Shown here: positions 1 to 10,109 of the stretch, piece after piece | How the letters are laid out: every line of letters begins with the position of its first letter | How positions within the stretch are numbered: position 1 is the first letter of the stretch | Source of the DNA: Beroe forskalii | Taxonomy: Eukaryota; Ctenophora; Nuda; Beroida; Beroidae | Assembly (NCBI GenBank): GCA_011033025.1 | Contig: WFMF01000507.1 | Coordinates: 1-64,000 of the forward strand | Direction: 5' to 3' | Length of the DNA: 64,000 nt | Notes under the pieces: model-generated | Database searches by the model: none | Seen by the model: only the letters and a program-made list of their open reading frames with translations | Told to the model about the DNA's origin: nothing | Program-made: the position numbers and the translations under genes

Positions 1-1960
1 TTCTTGAAGTATGGTATGTCTTTCTTAGGGTCAGTCCATGGATGGTTATGCAAATTTTCAATCAGCCAAAAGCTTTTCGATTTTCGGATCTTGGGTGCCT
101 CAGAAATGAAGAACATCCTGGATCACTGTTTTGAGAGGTAAAATAGGTTTTGATTTTGCAGGAAAACAAAGGAAAACTGGCGAATATCATTGGTTCAGTG
201 GTTTCAGGCATAATTTATGACCAGATACACTTCTATTTTGACCACCATGAGACATCTATTCACGCCCAATAAGGGGCGAAAAAGGCAGTTTTAAGCCGAA
301 AAAACGTGATTTTAACCCCCCATAACAGACAGAAAAATGGCTGATTTCGGGATTCTGAAGTATGGTATGTCTTTCTTAGGTCGTCCATGGATGGCGTAAA
401 TTTTCAGCTCAATCGGCCAAAAGCTTTCGATTTCGGATCTTGGGTGCCTCAGAAATGAAGAACATCCTGGATCACTGTTTTGAGAGGTAAAAATAGGGTT
501 TTTGGATTTTACAGGAAACAAAGAAAAACTGGCGAATATCATTGGTTCAGTGGTTTCAGGCGCATAATTTATGACCAGAACTACTTCTATTTGACCACCC
601 ATGAGACATCTACGCCCAATAAGGGGCGAAAAAAGGCAGTTTTTAAGCCGAAAAACGCGATTTTAACCCCCCATAACAGACAGAAAATGGCTGATTTCGG
701 GATTCTGAAGTATGGTATGTCTTTCTTAGGTCGTCCATGGATGGCGTGCAAATTTTCAGCTCAATCGGCCAAAGCTTTTCGATTTCGGATCTTGGGTGCC
801 TCAGAAATGAAGAACATCCTGGATCACTGTTTTGAGAGGTAAAATAGGTTTTTTTGGATTTTACAGGAAAACCAAGGAAAACTGGCGAATATCATTGGTT
901 CAGTGGTTTCAGGCGCATAATTTATGACCAGATAAACTTCTATTTGACCACCATGAGACATCTACGCCCAATAAGGGGCGAAAAGGCAGTTTTAAGCCGA
1001 AAACGCGATTTTAACCCCCCATAACAGACAGAAAATGGCTGATTTCGGGATTCTGAAGTATGGTATGTCTTTCTTAGGTCGTCCATGGATGGCGTGCAAT
1101 TTTCAGCTCAATCAGCCAAAGCTTTTCGATTTCGGATCTTGGGTGCCTCAGAAATGAAGAACGTCCTGGATCACTGTTTTGAGAGGTAAAAATAGGTTTT
1201 TTTGGGATTTTACTGGAAAACATAGGAAAACAGGCGAATATCATTGGTTCAGTGGTTTCAGGCGCATGATTTATGACCAGATACACTTCTATTTGACCAC
1301 CCATGAGACATCTACGCCCAATAAGGGGCGAAAAAGGCAGTTTTAAGCCGAAAACGCGATTTTAACCCCCATAACAGACAGAAAATGGCTGATTTCGGGA
1401 TCCTGAAGTATGGTATGTCTTTCTTAGGTCGTCCATGGATGGCGTGCAAATTTTCAGCTCAATCGGATAAAGCTTTTCGATTTCAGATCTTGGGTGACTC
1501 AAGATCTTGGGTGACTCAGAAATGAAGACCGGCATGGATCATTATTTTGAGAGGTAAAAAAGTAAAAATAGGATTTTTTGGATTTTACAGGAAAAAAAAT
1601 GAAAACTGGCGAATATCATTGGTTCAGTGGTTTCAGTCGCATAATTTATGACCGGATACACTTCTATTTGACCACTCATGAGACATCTACGCCCAATAAG
1701 GGGCGAACAAGGCAGTTTTTAAGCCGAAAAACGCGATTTTTACCCCCCATAACAGACAGAAAATGGCTGATTTCGGGATTCTGAAATTTGGTATGTCTTT
1801 CTTAGGTCGTCCATGGATGGCGTGCAAATTTTCAGCTCAATCGGCCAAATATTTTCGATTTCGGATCTTGGGTGCCTCAGAAATGATTAAATGAAGACTG
1901 GCATGGATCACTGTTTTACTCTTACTTAGGCTTTCCATGAACGTCGTGCAGAGTTTCAGC
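1..1960. repeat. ~350-bp tandem satellite, about 5.5 copies
   Basis: The word AAGTATGGTATGTCTTTCTT, or a close variant, recurs at about 7, 358, 708, 1056, 1406 and 1784, giving periods of 351, 350, 348, 350 and 378. Each unit holds the same ordered blocks, such as TCGTCCATGGATGG, GATCTTGGGTGCCTCAGAAA and CCCAATAAGGGGCG. The fifth interval is longer because the block GATCTTGGGTGACTCA is doubled near 1485-1520. The last copy decays after about 1890. Copies differ by small indels, so ORFs of 60-120 codons inside it, on either strand, are chance. The array runs off the left edge, so its true size is unknown. Confidence 0.95.
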
Positions 1961-2310
1961 TCAATCAGCCAAACTTAAATGTTCAGCTCTCAAAAATAAA
2001 AAGTTCGACGGATCACAGTGGCAATACTAACTCACTCACAGTGGCAATACTCACTCCGAAAGACGACAATGGGTAATTTTGGAATTCTGACGACACTTAT
2101 GTCTTACTGACTTACCTTATATATTGCGATAAAAAATAATAATAATAAAATAAGGTGGCTTATACACAGTAACGAGGTAACAAAATATAAAAACACTCTG
2201 CACCTATGCACAACTGTGTGGAATAATTTAAAAACAGTTCATCACCGTACACTAATGATTCTAAGATGACACTGTTGAACATCACAGCAAATAAACATGG
2301 CAATACTAAC
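1961..2310. other. Non-coding tract with two copies of the gene A exon-3 donor flank
   Basis: On the plus strand GGCAATACTAACTC occurs at about 2023-2036 and the related GGCAATACTCACTC at 2041-2054. The same string flanks the exon-3 donor of gene A at about 2299-2312. No further exon of gene A is visible here. Confidence 0.5.
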
Positions 2311-2447
2311 TCGTGAGGTGTCTATGTTGTCGAAGCTCTCGTTGAAGCTAAGCTCTGACAGGTGGTTGACATCGGTCTCATTATGTGCTGCAACCGACGA
2401 CTCTGCGATAAGAACTGTTCCAGATTTAATAACCCAAAACTCAAATT
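2311..2447 (-). CDS. Gene A, candidate exon 3 (unrecognised protein)
   Basis: Read on the minus strand, acceptor AAACAG precedes an open 137-nt stretch ending at donor GTTAGT. Its entry phase (two bases completing a codon) matches the exit phase of exon 2. The peptide has a beta-rich start (EFWVIKSGTVLIAESS) and an acidic, serine-rich end (HLSELSFNESFDNIDT). If the donor is not used, the frame runs 23 codons further to a stop. I do not recognise the family. A search with this peptide joined to exons 1 and 2 would be decisive. Confidence 0.5.
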
Positions 2448-2595
2448 CTGTTTAGAGCTGTGTCATTTTTACTACTTCTATTGGAGCTAATGAGCGGATG
2501 AATAAAGAAAATTTAAAGACTAGGGGGAGAGAGTCCTTTTAATGTGTTCAATAATCATATGATGACTGTTTACCGAGGTTTTAAAACTTTATAAA

Positions 2596-2682
2596 CGAAG
2601 ATGGGGATTGATGGGATGAAGTAAATTTAAATCTTAAGTACCATATAGCACTTGGGAGAGGCAGTGTTGGGTCGCTTCCAAA
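2596..2682 (-). pseudogene. Second copy of the 3' end and donor region of gene A exon 2
   Basis: TTGGGAGAGGCAGTGTTGGG at about 2653-2672 repeats the same string at about 4168-4187 in the same orientation. On the minus strand both encode the exon end QHCLSQVLY, followed by a donor (GTACTT here, GTAAAA in the main copy). Weaker similarity continues into the flanking intron. The rest of the exon is missing, so this is a partial duplicated exon, or conceivably an alternative donor segment. Confidence 0.65.
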
Positions 2683-2716
2683 AAACATGATATGATGACC
2701 GTAAACCATGGTTTGC

Positions 2717-4102
2717 TTAAAGGACCTGTTACGTTTGGAATTCATTTTCTAGAAATGTCACAAAATTCTAGAAATTAATGCATTACTTTATTTGAAATCT
2801 AATTACGAAATCCGCAACTCTCTACGACCTACACAAGCCTAATTAGATGATGATTAGGCAAACAGGCTGTGACGTCACAGAATCTATCGCAAGGATACGC
2901 TATCATAACAAACACTGTAATTCTAGCCATTTTCACTCCCTCTTTCAGTTAGATTCCGGTGTTTATCACTTGCAATTGTCCTGTACTCCTGTTCCTTGTA
3001 ATAAATCTTCGCTGACATTAATGAGTTATTAGATGAATATCGGTAGACGGTAACGAGCCTTAAGTTTAAATTTGAATCAAAATTCTTTCAATGAATTGAA
3101 CTGATCGAGTCCATGAAATCCAGCATAGTGTCCATTAGGACTAGGATACAAGTCCCTAACTCGCTTCTCTACAAGTCTACACAAGACGGAAGCCGATATC
3201 TCTTTCCTGTTCCTAGGCCTCTGAAATTAAGAATAAGTAAAAATGTTCTGTATGCAGTGTGCCGTATAAAAGCTTGTTATACTTTTCATCAGGAAACAAC
3301 TTTCCCTTGTTACATGCATATGCCGATAGTTCTCATGAATGGACTGGACATTTTCTATGCAGTTGATAAATTGTTGCATTTCAATGACACAGTTTTTGCC
3401 GTCCCTCATATCTTATGCAACTGAGATATCGTTGCAGCAGTAATCGCCACTTTCAGTAGACTTATCTGGACATTTGAAACATCTGCAATTATTCTGCAAT
3501 TGTTTGGTCTCTATGTCGGATTCCTCCGAGTCGAGCGTGCACTAAGCAGAATTGAAGTGGGAAACTGAACATGCCAATATTATCAATATCTATAATTTCA
3601 ACTCATTGAAACCAATCAGAAGTGTATGACTACGAAACAATCTTTAAGCAATGCCAAATTGTGTGTCTAGCAATCGTGAAACATTTGTCGATACTGATCA
3701 AGTCATTGTATGATATAGGTAATATTCAATGAACTTTTATAATATCTAATGAACTAGATGATATTCAGTATTCTTTAATGAGATTGTAATTAGGAAATTT
3801 GATGTCAAGCTGTCATGTGTCCTATATCCAGTTATCCGATCAATAGCTAATTATGTTTGAAACATTCATCCCGTCTCATTCAGTCATTGTACCACACACT
3901 ATAGCAGTAATACTGTGTACAGGTCGTGTAGCGCGGCTCAGAGTAGATTCCGTGACGTCACGTAATAAATATTGAATCGGCTCTAATTAGCGTTAGGAAG
4001 CAAATTGAATCATCGGACCTTCACAGAAGGTCTTTATATCTAATTTGTTATAATATATCAAAAAATTAGCATACATTTTTCCAAACGTAACAGGTCCTTT
4101 AA
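2717..4102. mobile_element. TTAA-flanked inverted-repeat element (piggyBac-type target site, non-autonomous)
   Basis: The ends AGGACCTGTTACGTTTGG (2721-2738) and its exact reverse complement (4081-4098) form perfect 18-bp terminal inverted repeats. TTAA stands immediately outside each end (2717-2720 and 4099-4102). Similarity between the two arms extends about 180 bp inward and includes a GTGACGTCAC palindrome in each arm (near 2869 and 3952). TTAA duplication is the hallmark of the piggyBac group. The terminal bases are not the classic piggyBac ends, so the family is inferred. The 1.35-kb interior has no recognisable transposase. The 103-codon plus-strand ORF at 3113-3424 matches nothing I know. 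Confidence 0.75.
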
Positions 4103-4161
4103 CACCTAAAACGAAATGGGAGGTGGGGGAGGGGAGTTGAAAGGGTGAAGTATGAGTTTTA

Positions 4162-4266
4162 CCGTATAAAACTTGGGAGAGGCAGTGTTGGGCCGCATCA
4201 TCCTCCTTCAGCATCCTGCAAACCCGCTCCAGCTGGTTTATTACCGAGTTCATGTCAGTTTCAAAG
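4162..4266 (-). CDS. Gene A, exon 2 (unrecognised protein)
   Basis: The minus-strand frame encodes a charged helical segment (LERVCRMLKEDDAAQHCLSQ) ending at donor TACG|GTAAAA. Two acceptors are possible. CCAG before position 4266 would need a different entry phase. CCAG before about 4233 joins in phase 0 to exon 1 and is preferred on phase alone. Exit phase 1 fits exon 3. Exon 2 lies about 60 bp from the right end of the TTAA element, and its donor region is duplicated beyond the left end of that element. Function unknown. Confidence 0.55.
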
Positions 4267-4267
4267 C

Positions 4268-4863
4268 TGGTACGTGCCTGGAAAGATTATATATTGGTAA
4301 TTATTTGTCAACTTTAGATCAGAAAAAGGACGAGGAGTATAGTTTATTTCGAACATTCTTTAGTTGCAACATCACAGCGTCTCAATTAAAGAATGTTAGT
4401 AACACTTGTATGCTCGTCTTTTTCTGACTTTCTTATATAGCCTGCAGAGAGGATTTCGTCAAGAAATTCGGTAATAGTGTAAGAATAGAACAAAGTTACA
4501 GGACTCCAGGTGAAATATATGTTACTCTGTTTCCTTGAACATAAACTGTTCCATTGTTCCATAAGATATGAAGTCGAGCTAAAGAAGAACTAATAACTGT
4601 GTGTAACTGAGAAATACGCAGGATTTTTGAGCTCAAGTTTCGACCACTTAAAAACAAATATCCATGTAATTGTCCCCTACTAATTGACGCCATAGGAGCA
4701 CTGAAAACGCAACTTGAAGATAACATTCGATGTTGCCTTCGGAAAGCAATCAATTTGCCACTCCAAACAGTAATAATCACATCACTCTTGTCAATAAACC
4801 GTGATATAAACCGTGAACCTTGTAAACCTTTAACCTTGTAAACCTTGTAATCCTCTCACTCAC
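4268..4863. other. Gene A intron 1
   Basis: An intron lies between exons 1 and 2 of gene A. A short ACCTTGTAA-type repeat occurs at 4814-4850. A minus-strand 94-codon ORF (4496-4780) lies here but has no matching splice phases and no recognisable domain, so I did not call it. Confidence 0.4.
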
Positions 4864-5067
4864 CAAATCCCCATAACTCTTCTGGGCGCTCTCCCCGAAC
4901 ACAGTTTGGAAGGAGTTCTGAATGTTAGCACTGGAGTTACACAGCAGGTCTATCTGGTTCCAGATATGGGTATACTCCAGCTTCCGCCGTGAGGTACAGT
5001 TAGCAGGGTCAGTGGTGTCAGCGGCTGGTGGTGGGGCGGCCGACTCTTTGGGAGTACTCACTAACAT
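4864..5067 (-). CDS. Gene A, exon 1 with start codon (unrecognised protein)
   Basis: The minus-strand ATG at 5067 opens 68 codons ending at donor TTG|GTGAGT. The first 28 residues are proline/alanine/threonine-rich and disordered-looking. After that comes a helical stretch (LEYTHIWNQIDLLCNSSAN, then NSFQTVFGESAQKSYGDL). There is no signal peptide or membrane segment. With exons 2 and 3 this gives a small, mainly helical intracellular protein. I considered centrosomal, lysosome-positioning and Mediator subunits and could match none. The gene presumably continues past exon 3. Confidence 0.55.
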
Positions 5068-5851
5068 CCTACTAATGATATCCGGGGGATATTAGCTCAC
5101 CCAAAGGGTTCTGAAATGTCATTGACCAATCAGCGCACGATTTCACAGTCAACTCGCACGTTGATTGGTCAATGTTACATGAACTTGTGGGTAAGCTAAT
5201 ACGTCGCTTAATAAAGTAATAACAATAGATTGGACTGTGGAATGCTGATTAATCCGAGATTCTTTGTGTAGCAGGAAAATGTAAAATACCTATCGATACT
5301 TTACCTTATTCTCAATGGCTTGATTTCATTGAACTTCATCATGAAGTGATGAATAAAAGAAATTTTCGTCAATAGTACGGTAAGCATTAATAAAACGAAT
5401 GAAGTAACTTTATTCGAAATTCAAACTCACACAATTATATATAAACACAAATTCAAACAGTTAATTTACGAAATACTTATAAAATTATGTCTCATGAAAT
5501 AGCAACGATGCATGAATCAAATGGAAAATTATTTATCACCAAAAGAAAATTATTAAAAACAAACACGATCAAAATAGATAATGATGAATACATTCTTTCA
5601 ATTAATAGACATGGATAATGTTCAATAAATAGATATGCAAAATTGTTCAATTTTCAAATAATTTCATTTAATAAAAAGTTTGTCACTGCAATGCATAAAA
5701 GCCTATTTATCACAGTAACAATGTAATTTATGCCAACATAATTGGTTCTCTATAATGAGCTAAGTTAACATTGAAATGAAACAGAATCATTCAACGTTTC
5801 ATACCACAACAAACTTCAAAGTAAAACAAATAAAAGCACTCACTAAACACT
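5068..5851. other. Intergenic AT-rich DNA
   Basis: This interval lies between the stop of the 5852-6610 ORF and the start of gene A, which are on the same strand. Reverse-strand polyadenylation-like AATAAA lies near 5410. I see no exon. Confidence 0.4.
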
Positions 5852-6610
5852 TCAAACCACAGCCGGCAGCAGGCTATAAACCCGAGCAATATGAGCAGAC
5901 TGCAGTCTGGTAACTATTTCACTTAGCTCTGCCGTGCTCAGCCACAGTGGGGTTTCCTCCCCCTGCAAATCCACTGCACTGATGTACCAGTGGCAGTACA
6001 GGGGGTGGCGGTGCTCGTTGTTATCTTTCAGCGTTTTGTCTTTGATCAGTCTGATCTTGTTGTCAAACAAAGGCTCCAGTTGGATGATCACACTGTGGAA
6101 TGTCTTGCATCCTGATAAGTCACAGGACTGTGTCAGTTTCACCTGTTTCAACTCACAAAATTGTTGCAGTTTCTCGCCACTCAAAAGCCACGATTGTCGA
6201 TCATATTTTGACTGACTGATCGACCTCAGTTTGTTTCTGATACTGATCGACCTCAGTTTGTTACTGATGTGTCGGTGTCTAAGGTATCCCATGTCTAGGA
6301 TTACATTAGAAAGGTCGTAATAGAACCAATAGCATAGTTTATACGATAACAACAAATCAATCAGTTTACTAATGACAGAACTTTCTGGCTTTACATCAAC
6401 AATCCACATAAGTACTATCTCTGCAAATACAAAGGGATTGATCTTGTGTTCGAGCTGTAAAATGTCTTCAATAGTTAAGTTTGTCTTCCACTGAGCACCG
6501 TAATATTGTTTGATTAGTTCCATGTCACACACTCTTAGATAGTATGTCAAAGTTGATGACATAACACTCAAAGTGTAAAATGGTGACAACCTTATTAAAC
6601 TTGAAGTCAC
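5852..6610 (-). CDS. Unrecognised protein, 236-252 codons in one exon
   Basis: A long minus-strand frame has its first ATG at 6562 (236 codons to a TGA at 5852). The frame stays open a further 16 codons upstream, so it may instead be the last exon of a longer gene. The first 110 residues are hydrophobic and helical (NPFVFAEIVLMWIVDV, KLCYWFYYDLSNVILDMGYL) without looking like a membrane protein. The middle has a local duplication, NKLRSIS twice. The C-terminal half alternates strand-like and charged segments and ends RVYSLLPAVV. The length and sensible residue mix in AT-rich DNA argue for real coding sequence. I do not recognise the family. It lies between the CEP120-like exon and gene A on the same strand. 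Confidence 0.6.
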   Translation of the reverse strand: MTSSLIRLSPFYTLSVMSSTLTYYLRVCDMELIKQYYGAQWKTNLTIEDILQLEHKINPFVFAEIVLMWIVDVKPESSVISKLIDLLLSYKLCYWFYYDLSNVILDMGYLRHRHISNKLRSISIRNKLRSISQSKYDRQSWLLSGEKLQQFCELKQVKLTQSCDLSGCKTFHSVIIQLEPLFDNKIRLIKDKTLKDNNEHRHPLYCHWYISAVDLQGEETPLWLSTAELSEIVTRLQSAHIARVYSLLPAVV

Positions 6611-7191
6611 GAATTCATATTTTCATGGTAGGTAAGTTTTAATGTATGAAAATTTTGATAAGTCATTGACATTCCAGCATCATGATGAATGCAGTATTAT
6701 GGTGAGAAGAATGAAGATTGTTTGATTCTACTGTAAGTTCTTATTTAAAGTTAATGAGGAGTTGGCCTCATGAAGGCTAAAGAAAGAAGAACTAGGTAAG
6801 CATACAGTGATTATTCAATAAGTAGTTGAAAATGGATATATAAATACATAGTTAAAAAATCAATTCTACAGATTAGACAATGTCTAAAATGAACTAATGG
6901 ATCAATTGAATCTGGCATACTTATTTGAAATCCTTATATAATAAAGTAAAATTGAATAATTGTGTCATTATTTTAATATCATAGCATTTGCATGGAATAA
7001 CTATTTGCATAGAAAAATAGTCAATAACATGCTATAGGTATATCTACTAGGTAACCAGCACCATTGGAAAATTCTTATTTACAACAAGTTACCTAATATA
7101 TTATTTACATGATTACAAATAGTCAATGACAGAGGAAAAATGAATGAATTCAAATGATTCCTTCATTGATAGCACAACCCTGTTCACTTTG
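6611..7191. other. AT-rich spacer
   Basis: This is non-coding DNA between two minus-strand genes, with several A/T runs and no repeat or exon that I can support. It should contain the 3' UTR of the CEP120-like transcript. Confidence 0.4.
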
Positions 7192-8184
7192 TTACGACTT
7201 TTCCTTAACATTTAAAAGATGTTTGATCTTTTCATCAATTTGCTGGATAATGAAATCATCTGATAAATAAACTCCTGTGTTGAGCAATGTGTTTCTCTCA
7301 CTGATGAGCTTTGCGATATCACTCTCAACATTACTTGGAACTTGCCTGTCTGTTTCATTTGCTTTATCTGGAGACATACTTGCAATAATGTTGCTGACTT
7401 CAGTTTTCAGACTTTCAAATGATGACTTATCATCTTTTGTATGAACTTTATTGGGTATTTCTGAAGGTCTTGGTTTTTCATGTAATGTACACTTTGGTTG
7501 TATGGGGATAGGCACTTGCTTTAATTTTGACATTTCATTCAAAACGGATTGTAATTTCAACTTGTATTTCTCCTTTGAGACTGATACCTTGGATAGATGC
7601 TCATTTATATTTGACAATTCAAGTTTTGAAGCCAATAAAATTTCATGATCATTTGTTGAAAAAGTAGGGGATGTCATCTTAGAATTCATGATTGATATTT
7701 CCTCTTCTTTTACCAATATTGATTTTTCAAGACTGTCAAGTCTTTTAGAAAGCTTCTGACTCAAAGAATTGGCACTATCAATTTTTTGAATCATACTTTC
7801 AAGTTCAAGATTCAAGAAATCACTACGGAAGTTAGTCTTTTGTTTGATATCATCTAATTTCAGACACTTTTCATGATTAAAGGTTTCCATGGCTTTTTTA
7901 AATGTATTATTATCCTGAACAAGTTTCTTTTCTCGCTTCTCAAGCTGTAGCAACTTTTCTTTGTATTGCTTTACAGTTTGATCATATGCCTTCTTTGATA
8001 AACGGATATCAGACTCTTGTTTGGCATGCTCTGACTTGAATATAGAACTACATTCTGCCAAGAGATTATTTTCTTTCTTTTTCAGAGAAGAGACAAATTC
8101 TTGCTGCTTGATTTCCTTCCAAAGCTCAATTTCAAGAGCAGTTTTATACTCTGCACTATCACGAGTAATAAGTCCATCACACAT
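7192..8184 (-). CDS. CEP120: CEP120-like centrosomal protein, C-terminal coiled coil (last exon)
   Basis: CEP120 is a centriole protein needed for centriole elongation and ciliogenesis. It has N-terminal C2 domains and a long C-terminal coiled coil. This 330-codon frame matches the coiled-coil part in order. Near residue 11 is EYKTALEIELWKEIKQQEF, where CEP120 has the EYKAALELEMWKE region. At about 185-225 a leucine-rich segment ends in NEMSKLKQ. At the C-terminus is the hallmark LISERNTLLNTGVY followed by an acidic IIQQIDEKIK stretch and the stop at 7192. These matches are from memory of the family and are conserved in position. The first codon directly follows TACTAATTTAG, a good branch point and acceptor, so upstream exons with the C2 domains are expected at higher coordinates. 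I could not identify them. In this intron-rich locus a 993-nt uninterrupted exon is unusual, so a retrocopy or intron loss is possible. Confidence 0.85.
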   Translation of the reverse strand: MCDGLITRDSAEYKTALEIELWKEIKQQEFVSSLKKKENNLLAECSSIFKSEHAKQESDIRLSKKAYDQTVKQYKEKLLQLEKREKKLVQDNNTFKKAMETFNHEKCLKLDDIKQKTNFRSDFLNLELESMIQKIDSANSLSQKLSKRLDSLEKSILVKEEEISIMNSKMTSPTFSTNDHEILLASKLELSNINEHLSKVSVSKEKYKLKLQSVLNEMSKLKQVPIPIQPKCTLHEKPRPSEIPNKVHTKDDKSSFESLKTEVSNIIASMSPDKANETDRQVPSNVESDIAKLISERNTLLNTGVYLSDDFIIQQIDEKIKHLLNVKEKS

Positions 8185-8382
8185 CTAAATTAGTAATGAA
8201 AAGTTATGTCATAAATTGAGTAACAGAAATGATAAATCAATAAAACCAATTTTTGTGTAATCAGTGAACAAAAAAGATAAACCAACAAACGATGCTGTGA
8301 ACTCACGAGAATCATGATATTCATGGTATTAAAAGATTAGAAGTATGATATCCTTTGTGTTGAGGCAATGCAAAGTCCTTCT

Positions 8383-8515
8383 ACAGGGTGTTTCATAAAT
8401 AGTGTGACTATTTTGAAACTGTACTGGAAAGTCAATGAAACATTTAGCACTGATTTCCAATCTTCTTGTTACGTCAATATGTTTTGAATTTATGCCCAAA
8501 AAGTTTCCAGATGTT
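8383..8515 (+). repeat. Left arm of a diverged inverted repeat pair
   Basis: It starts ACAGGGTGTTTCATA and continues with TGTGACTATTTTGAA, CTGTACTGGAAA and TAGCACTGATT. The same words in the same order occur on the opposite strand at about 11000-11123. Such ends are typical of mobile elements. The two copies bound a 2.7-kb segment. Confidence 0.7.
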
Positions 8516-8621
8516 TGCAATGGCATATTTTTCACAAATTGACCTTCTTGCTAGGGCATGGTTTCAGAAACTAGAAATTTCCAAATTTGATGCATGGTAG
8601 GGGATTTGCTGTTTCACATAC

Positions 8622-8772
8622 CTTTTAAACACTGTAATAAGTTTTGTTGGTCCAACTGAGGCTGTAAGGTGTCTAAACTATTGAAAATACACATATAAAG
8701 GTTCAAGGACATACTGTGACCAACTTCACGATGAAAAATATTGATCTGCCACTGCAGTATCGAAGTGCCGCA
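8622..8772 (-). CDS. Gene C, candidate exon 3 (unrecognised, helical)
   Basis: The minus-strand acceptor GTCAG precedes 50 codons plus one base and donor G|GTATGT. The peptide (TSILQWQINIFHREVGHS, then SLNLYMCIFNSLDTLQPQLD) has no stop, and its entry phase matches exon 2. Its exit phase (1) does not match the CEP120-like exon downstream (phase 0), so either another exon intervenes or the genes are separate. It lies inside the inverted-repeat-bounded segment. Confidence 0.4.
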
Positions 8773-9495
8773 CTGACTAGCCACAAACAAAAGCACACTT
8801 CATACGTTTCTGAAGGCATTTTCTACTAAAATTGAGGATGCACAAAATTAAGGAAAAGACAAAATTTTATTTAACTCAAACAATTTTACAAATATTCATA
8901 TAAATATACCATGGAATTACTTTGTAGTTAATAAATTATAGTTATTGTAATATATTACTTCCTCGGATTTAAGATTATATACGTCATGAAATTTATGAAA
9001 TAAGCTTCTATATAATATTTCCACATTTCTTTTGAAATCAAAATACTTGGACATGTTCCGTTATGGCTAGTAGGGTTGGATATTGTGGGATCTTGGGGTG
9101 GAAAAATGCCAAAGAAGTTTCCAAAGATAACAAATTAAATTTATGATTGCATAACAGTTCATTTTAATAACACAATAAAGCAAGATTCTGATGAGTTAGA
9201 TGTCTCATTGGTCCTATTTCCTTATTTCTTTTTATCAGAGTATCTACTGTATAGCAGACGAAGGTTTAAAGGGGGTCAAGGACTAGCCATAACTTTTTAC
9301 AACCATAGTAGAATTTAGCTTTTGTATTTTCTAGGGCCCATAAAATTCATACAAAGTGGTATTATTATCAGTTCTGGAAGAATGGTCAAGGTCACCATTT
9401 AATTAATTCGAAGAGTCTACCATTGTCAATAAAATTTGTCAATATACTGGCCAGTGGCCAAGATGGTGGGAGAGGGAGAAATTTTATTTACATAC

Positions 9496-9603
9496 CTTGC
9501 CAATCACAGTGTTGAGTATGGAGAGTGCGGGTAATTTCTTACCTTCTGCACCCACCAAAGCACTTACTGATTGGTATAATAAGATGAGCAACGGATAATG
9601 CAA
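9496..9603 (-). CDS. Gene C, candidate exon 2 (unrecognised, helical)
   Basis: This stretch is exactly 36 codons between acceptor TACATCCAG and donor AAG|GTATGT on the minus strand, phase 0 at both ends. The peptide starts LHYPLLILLYQSVSALVGAE and ends LPALSILNTVIGK, with HEAT-repeat-like amphipathic helices. A second donor (GCAGAAG|GTAAGA) lies inside it and could shorten the exon. Family not recognised. Confidence 0.45.
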
Positions 9604-9882
9604 CTGGATGTAGCTTATAATTACTAGAGGGCCATATTAAAGTATGCAGGTGACAATTACATGCAGACTTGTAAAGTCCTTCATAGGTTCTTCCAGAGCT
9701 GGTGTTGTTTTTGATTCGATTTTTTATTTTGTTGACATCATCTTACAAATTGTTTAACGCAAACATGATACAAAGTAATAAAAACTTATTCAAAGTACCT
9801 AGATAAAAAGTGAGCACTCACGCTGCATGGTTACATGCCTATCACATAGTCCACATATTGGTATGGTGGCTGATCACATGCA

Positions 9883-9902
9883 CAAACACACACACACAAA
9901 CA
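9883..9902. repeat. CA microsatellite
   Basis: A short run of CACA dinucleotides lies in intronic DNA. Confidence 0.6.
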
Positions 9903-10109
9903 TACTGATGCTTACCTAAGAGAGTTGTTACAACAGTGTTTTGGTCAAAAGCATTGATATCTGGTAACATCAAAAAGGTGATTTGTTACTGGAAAGTGTT
10001 GTAACTATGGTATTTTACTTCCACAGTCCCAACATCATTTCCAAAATTTCGCAAAGAGAGGTGTGTCAATTCTTAGGTAACGATATCTATGTTACAAAAT
10101 TTTGAACTT

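Noticed and set aside
312..1784. Four 68-120-codon ORFs in the satellite
   Set aside because: They lie in homologous positions of satellite units on both strands and break between units.
3113..3424. 103-codon plus-strand ORF inside the TTAA element
   Set aside because: No transposase motifs and no homologue recognised. Length is within chance for this composition.
2869..3961. Two GTGACGTCAC palindromes as members of the CRE-core family
   Set aside because: They are the arms of the TTAA element and lack the flanking ATTATCAT and GTTGATGACG parts of the dispersed repeat.
4496..4780. Minus-strand 94-codon ORF between gene A exons 1 and 2
   Set aside because: No phase-compatible splice sites to gene A and no recognisable domain.
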